64,000 nt of DNA, taken from Bombella apis (lineage in GTDB: Bacteria > Pseudomonadota > Alphaproteobacteria > Acetobacterales > Acetobacteraceae). The DNA is taken from the NCBI RefSeq assembly GCF_018221685.1, contig NZ_JAGJTM010000005.1, positions 69,501 through 133,500 of the forward strand. Direction: 5' to 3'. Position 1 is the stretch's first letter. Every line of letters begins with the position of its first letter. The translations under genes and the position numbers were made by a program. Under the pieces are notes generated by a model. It was not told the origin of the DNA. It searched no databases and saw only the letters and a program-made list of their open reading frames with translations. Of this stretch, positions 60,452 to 64,000 are shown piece by piece.

Positions 60452-60464
60452 TCAGACTACCCTT

Positions 60465-60770
60465 TTACCAGCTGGACTTGACCATGCCGGGGATCTGCCC
60501 CGTAGAAGCAAGGTCACGCAGAGCAATACGGCACAGTTCAAACTTGCGGTAGTTCCCACGGGGACGACCGGTCAGTTTGCAACGCAGGCGCACACGGGTC
60601 TGGGACCCATTACGCGGCAGCTTGGCCAGTTTAAGTGTCGCTTCGAAGCGCTCCTCCATGGAGAGAGAGCGGTTCTTGATAGTATTTTTGAGAGCGGTCC
60701 GCTTTTCAAGGTCACGCTGCGCCATGGCAGCACGACGATTATTACGGTTCACCGCAGAGACTTTCGCCAT
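60465..60770 (-). CDS. rpsN: Ribosomal protein uS14 (zinc-independent type)
   Basis: Small-subunit protein uS14, 101 residues. It is the long, zinc-free form: there is no CxxC pair, only one isolated cysteine in each of [13 protein letters not shown] and [23 protein letters not shown] is a further signature. Upstream of it is an unusually long 131-bp gap to rplE with a hairpin. Confidence 0.97.
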   Translation of the reverse strand: MAKVSAVNRNNRRAAMAQRDLEKRTALKNTIKNRSLSMEERFEATLKLAKLPRNGSQTRVRLRCKLTGRPRGNYRKFELCRIALRDLASTGQIPGMVKSSW

Positions 60771-60843
60771 CTCGAATCTTCTCCCGGAACCTGTCAGGCC
60801 TATCCCGACGGTTTTCCAATCACCGGACTTGTAACGGAAACTC

Positions 60844-60862
60844 CCCCCTCATGTGAAGGGGG
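60844..60862 (-). other. Hairpin in the rplE-rpsN gap
   Basis: Stem CCCCCT/AGGGGG (60844-60849 with 60857-60862) and a 7-nt loop, in the 131-bp spacer between rplE and rpsN. These genes usually lie a few bases apart. In E. coli, uS8 binds its own mRNA near rplE; a comparable control element here is possible but the sequence was not matched to the uS8 site. Confidence 0.4.
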
Positions 60863-60901
60863 AAAGTCCATTTTCCCGTGATTGATACGAAAAATTGTCG
60901 C

Positions 60902-61468
60902 TCAGGACACGAACGGCAGATCAAATGCCTTCAGAAGAGCTTTCGCTTCTTCATCGGTTTTTGCCGTTGTCACAAAGATGATGTCCATACCACGGATGGC
61001 ATCAACCCTGTCATAATCAATTTCCGGGAACACGATCTGCTCTTTCAGACCCATGGCAAAATTGCCACGGCCATCAAAGCCCTTGTTCGCCGGAAGACCG
61101 CGGAAGTCACGGATACGCGGCATGGCGATCGTCACCAGACGATCCAGGAACTCGTACATGCGAGCCTTGCGCAGCGTTACCTTACAACCGATCGGCAGCC
61201 CTTCACGAATACGGAAGCCCGCAACAGCCTTGCGTGCCACAGTCTTGACCGGCTTCTGACCAGAGATCAGAGCCATCTCTTCAACAGCGGCATCCAGCTT
61301 CTTCTGGTCAGCAGCAGCCTCACCGACCCCCATGTTCAGGACAATTTTCTCCAGTTTGGGGATCTGCATGTCGCTCTTATACCCGAACTGCTCACGCAGC
61401 TTAGCGCGGAGCCTGTCCTGATATTCCTGCTGCAGACGGGGCAGAACGGCACTCTTGTTATCGCTCAT
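60902..61468 (-). CDS. rplE: Ribosomal protein uL5
   Basis: Large-subunit protein uL5, 188 residues, a 5S rRNA and tRNA-contact protein. [21 protein letters not shown] and [20 protein letters not shown] are diagnostic; [17 protein letters not shown] closes it. Confidence 0.97.
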   Translation of the reverse strand: MSDNKSAVLPRLQQEYQDRLRAKLREQFGYKSDMQIPKLEKIVLNMGVGEAAADQKKLDAAVEEMALISGQKPVKTVARKAVAGFRIREGLPIGCKVTLRKARMYEFLDRLVTIAMPRIRDFRGLPANKGFDGRGNFAMGLKEQIVFPEIDYDRVDAIRGMDIIFVTTAKTDEEAKALLKAFDLPFVS

Positions 61469-61478
61469 CGTTCGCTCC

Positions 61479-61799
61479 TCAGCCTTCGATCACTTCGCCG
61501 GTCACCTTGGCAACACGGACCTTGCGACCATCTTCCAGAACACGGAAACCAACACGGGTCGGCTTACCACTCTTCGGGTCGATCAGCTTCAGATTGGACA
61601 GATGAACAGGCATCTCACGCTCGATGATGCCGCCACCCTCGCCCATACGGTTCGGCTTGGAGTGGCGCTTGGCAACAGCCACGCCACGCACCACAGCCTT
61701 TTCCACCTTCGGCAGAACGGAAAGGACTTCCCCACGCACACCGCGGGAACGGCCTGTCAGGACCAGAACCTGATCACCTTTTTTGATACGTGCAGCCAT
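61479..61799 (-). CDS. rplX: Ribosomal protein uL24
   Basis: Large-subunit protein uL24, 106 residues, an assembly initiator near the exit tunnel. [21 protein letters not shown] is the KOW motif; [21 protein letters not shown] follows. It shares one base with rplN. Confidence 0.97.
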   Translation of the reverse strand: MAARIKKGDQVLVLTGRSRGVRGEVLSVLPKVEKAVVRGVAVAKRHSKPNRMGEGGGIIEREMPVHLSNLKLIDPKSGKPTRVGFRVLEDGRKVRVAKVTGEVIEG

Positions 61800-62167
61800 T
61801 ACAGCACCTCCGGAGCCAGGGAGATGATCTTCATGAACTTGCGGGCACGCAGCTCACGAACAACCGGTCCAAAAATACGCGTACCAATCGGCTCCTGCTG
61901 CTTGTTCAGCAGGACAGCAGCGTTCCGGTCAAAGCGGATGGCGGAGCCATCTGCACGACGCACCGGGTAAGATGTGCGAACGATAACAGCCTGATGGACG
62001 TCACCCTTCTTCACCTTCCCGCGGGGAATTGCTTCCTTGACGGATACGACAATGATGTCGCCGACCGAGGCGGTCTTCCTCTTGGAGCCACCCAGCACTT
62101 TGATGCACTGCACCCGACGTGCACCGGAGTTGTCAGCTACGTCAAGGTTGGTCTCGGGATGAATCAT
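61799..62167 (-). CDS. rplN: Ribosomal protein uL14
   Basis: Large-subunit protein uL14, 122 residues. [20 protein letters not shown] and [20 protein letters not shown] are signature blocks; [25 protein letters not shown] ends it, as in all bacteria. Confidence 0.98.
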   Translation of the reverse strand: MIHPETNLDVADNSGARRVQCIKVLGGSKRKTASVGDIIVVSVKEAIPRGKVKKGDVHQAVIVRTSYPVRRADGSAIRFDRNAAVLLNKQQEPIGTRIFGPVVRELRARKFMKIISLAPEVL

Positions 62168-62179
62168 GTGTCTACCCCC

Positions 62180-62455
62180 TTATGCGCCGACAGAAGTCGA
62201 AGCGGCCTCGGCAACATCGACTCCATTACGGGAAACGACCGTCCACGTCTTACGCTTGGAGAGAGGTGCGCACTCAACGATGCGGACCACATCACCAACC
62301 TTGCATGCATTGGCGCCATCATGCGCTGCATACTTCTTGGAACGGCGGATAAACTTTTTATAGAGCGGATGCATGACACGACGATCAACAAGAACGGTCA
62401 CCGTCTTGTCCATCTTGTCACTTGTCACCCGCCCTGTCAGGACGCGCCTGGGCAT
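62180..62455 (-). CDS. rpsQ: Ribosomal protein uS17
   Basis: Small-subunit protein uS17, 91 residues. It starts [19 protein letters not shown] and contains [19 protein letters not shown] and [21 protein letters not shown] 62455 is chosen; the longer frame enters rpmC. Confidence 0.97.
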   Translation of the reverse strand: MPRRVLTGRVTSDKMDKTVTVLVDRRVMHPLYKKFIRRSKKYAAHDGANACKVGDVVRIVECAPLSKRKTWTVVSRNGVDVAEAASTSVGA

Positions 62456-62468
62456 CGTCCGTCTCCTC

Positions 62469-62705
62469 TCAGGACTTGGCGGCGGACGTTTTTGCGCCCG
62501 CACGGTTCTTCGACTGGTTCAGCAGTGTCTTGATGCGGGCGACAGCACGACGCACGATCCTGACACGGCTGGTGTTCTCGGACTGGCCTGTAGCCGCAGA
62601 GAAACGCTGGTTGATCTGCTCACGCTTCAGATCCAGCAGGAGAGCCTTGAGCTCATCCTCGCTCTTTGCGCGCAGCTCGGCAACCTTATAGGTCGTCTCA
62701 GCCAT
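62469..62705 (-). CDS. rpmC: Ribosomal protein uL29
   Basis: Large-subunit protein uL29, 78 residues, at the tunnel exit. [20 protein letters not shown] and [18 protein letters not shown] are the two helices; a short Lys/Ala tail follows. Confidence 0.96.
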   Translation of the reverse strand: MAETTYKVAELRAKSEDELKALLLDLKREQINQRFSAATGQSENTSRVRIVRRAVARIKTLLNQSKNRAGAKTSAAKS

Positions 62706-62707
62706 TC

Positions 62708-63124
62708 TCAAGCCTCCCCGATACGCTGAATGAACTTGGTCTTGATCGGCAGTTTTGCAGCTGCCAAGCTAAGAGCCAAGCGAGCAACCTCCGGCGGCAC
62801 CCCTTCAATTTCGAAGAGGATACGACCCGGCTTCACACGGGCTGCCCAGTACTCGGGGTTACCTTTACCGGAACCCATACGCACTTCTGCCGGCTTTGTC
62901 GAGACCGGAGTGTCAGGAAAAATACGAATCCAGACACGTCCGGCACGCTTCATGGCACGCGTGATGGCACGACGGGATGCCTCGATCTGACGAGCCGTGA
63001 TACGCTCAGGCTCCAGAGCCTTCAGACCATACGCACCGAAATTCAGCTGCGTACCGCCCTTGGCCATCCCATGAATGCGGCCCTTGTGGGCCTTACGAAA
63101 CTTTGTCCGCTTTGGAGAAAGCAT
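62708..63124 (-). CDS. rplP: Ribosomal protein uL16
   Basis: Large-subunit protein uL16, 138 residues, near the peptidyl-transferase centre. [19 protein letters not shown] starts it; [19 protein letters not shown] and [21 protein letters not shown] follow in order. Confidence 0.98.
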   Translation of the reverse strand: MLSPKRTKFRKAHKGRIHGMAKGGTQLNFGAYGLKALEPERITARQIEASRRAITRAMKRAGRVWIRIFPDTPVSTKPAEVRMGSGKGNPEYWAARVKPGRILFEIEGVPPEVARLALSLAAAKLPIKTKFIQRIGEA

Positions 63125-63182
63125 GATTTTCTATCCTCACATCAAGCACCTCGGATAAAAGACGGGGGAAGCCCCCCGCCCC

Positions 63183-63860
63183 TTAACGCTGAGGAGCCTG
63201 CTCCGCAGCACGACGGTCCTGGGCCATCGGGTCGTGAGCCAGGATCTCACCCTTGAAGATCCAGACCTTCACGCCGCAGGAACCGTAAGTGGTGTGCGCT
63301 GTAGAAGTCCCATAGTCGATGTCGGCACGCAGCGTATGCAGCGGTACACGACCCTCACGATACTGCTCGTCACGAGCGATCTCGGCGCCACCAAGACGTC
63401 CACTGCATGTCACGCGGATACCCTGGGCACCCAGACGCATTGCAGACTGGATGGAGCGCTTCATCGCACGGCGGAAGGCCACACGGCGCTCCAGCTGCTG
63501 GGCGATGTTGTCTGCCACCAGAGTCGCATCGATTTCCGGCTTGCGGATCTCGACAATATTCAAAGCGACATCAGCCTTGGCCATGGCGCTGAGGGTCTTG
63601 CGCAGGGCATCAATGTCCTGACCCTTTTTGCCGATGATCACGCCAGGACGTGCGGCGTAGATCGTCACACGAGGCTTCTTGGCAGGACGTTCGATGACCA
63701 CACGGGAAACACCAGCACCCGAAAGCTTCTTGCGCAGGAAAGAGCGCAGCTTCAGATCCTCATGGAGCAGACGGGCATAATCCCCGCCTGCATACCAGCG
63801 GCTGTCCCATGTACGATTGACACCGAGCCGAAGCCCGATCGGATTAACCTTATGTCCCAT
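63183..63860 (-). CDS. rpsC: Ribosomal protein uS3
   Basis: Small-subunit protein uS3, 225 residues, at the mRNA entry. [20 protein letters not shown] starts it; the KH domain has [20 protein letters not shown], and [22 protein letters not shown] is in the C-terminal domain. A tail rich in Arg/Ala/Gln ends it. Confidence 0.98.
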   Translation of the reverse strand: MGHKVNPIGLRLGVNRTWDSRWYAGGDYARLLHEDLKLRSFLRKKLSGAGVSRVVIERPAKKPRVTIYAARPGVIIGKKGQDIDALRKTLSAMAKADVALNIVEIRKPEIDATLVADNIAQQLERRVAFRRAMKRSIQSAMRLGAQGIRVTCSGRLGGAEIARDEQYREGRVPLHTLRADIDYGTSTAHTTYGSCGVKVWIFKGEILAHDPMAQDRRAAEQAPQR

Positions 63861-63863
63861 AGA

Positions 63864-64000
63864 TCAGGCTGCCTTCTGCTCTTTTGAGTTCTTGCCGGCC
63901 TTCGGAGCTTCCTCAGCTTCAGCGCGCTCAGCAACAACAATCTTCAGGTGGCTGAAAAACTTCTCAACACGAGCAGAACGACCACGGCCCCGTGCATGGA
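63864..64000 (-). CDS. rplV: Ribosomal protein uL22, 3' end
   Basis: The last 45 codons of rplV enter from the right edge on the minus strand. The visible part HARGRGRSARVEKFFSHLKI is the tunnel-side end of uL22, then a Glu/Ala/Lys tail before the TGA. The start lies outside the window. Its position before rpsC is the standard S10-operon order. Confidence 0.93.
   Translation of the reverse strand, partial: HARGRGRSARVEKFFSHLKIVVAERAEAEEAPKAGKNSKEQKAA

Overview
The window is a gene-dense (about 60% G+C), almost entirely chromosomal-core segment of an alphaproteobacterium, most likely an acetic acid bacterium (Acetobacteraceae). This rests on recognised gene content and order: an rnhB-ccrM pair encoding a CcrM-type GANTC methylase, an envC-ctpA-rppH run, carAB divergent from a yqeY-dnaG-rpoD group, an lptF-lptG-lptD-surA-rsmA operon, and an S10-spc-alpha ribosomal cluster with an insertion-free order. 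No IS element, prophage, CRISPR array, tRNA or rRNA gene was found. The family-level placement is an inference from memory of such gene orders, not from a database search.

Layout. 1-7.6 kb (+): end of a Sua5/TsaC gene, then a tightly overlapping outer-membrane biogenesis operon (lptF, lptG, lptD, surA, rsmA) ending at a strong bidirectional terminator. 7.6-14.6 kb (-): cfa, rpsF-rpsR-rplI with a structured leader, and dnaG-rpoD. 14.7-16.8 kb (+): two tandem paralogous EamA transporters that sit between dnaG and yqeY. 17-24 kb (+): carA, with an unexpected N-terminal helix-turn-helix segment, carB, greA and ilvA; two identical inverted repeats lie in the yqeY/carA intergenic region. 24-31.8 kb: msrB (-), envC, ctpA and rppH (+), then an MsbA-like ABC exporter, cca and a DUF1285 gene (-). 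31.9-38.8 kb (+): a MoxR ATPase, DUF58, BatA/DUF4159 and VWA-like membrane protein operon. 38.9-42.9 kb: a periplasmic ankyrin-like protein (+), then rnhB-ccrM and a 67-aa membrane protein, a GYF-domain membrane protein and a CsbD-like protein (all -). 43-52.9 kb (+): an MdtABC-type RND efflux operon and a NodT/OprM-type outer-membrane lipoprotein. 52.9-64 kb (-): a 55-aa membrane protein, then the alpha, spc and part of the S10 ribosomal operons read from rplQ back to the 3' end of rplV.

How it fits together: the window is dominated by envelope construction (LptDFG, SurA, Cfa, EnvC, CtpA, RND pump, ABC exporter), information processing (ribosomal proteins, RpoA, RpoD, DnaG, GreA, RNase HII, Cca, RsmA, RppH) and pyrimidine/arginine precursor synthesis (CarAB). 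The most unusual signals are regulatory: (i) the HTH-CarA fusion with its nearby twin palindromes, (ii) four GANTC methylation sites within 55 bp in front of the methylase operon itself, (iii) operator-like palindromes at the RND pump promoter and before its outer-membrane partner, and (iv) a three-stem leader before rpsF. None of these was tested by computation; all were read by eye.
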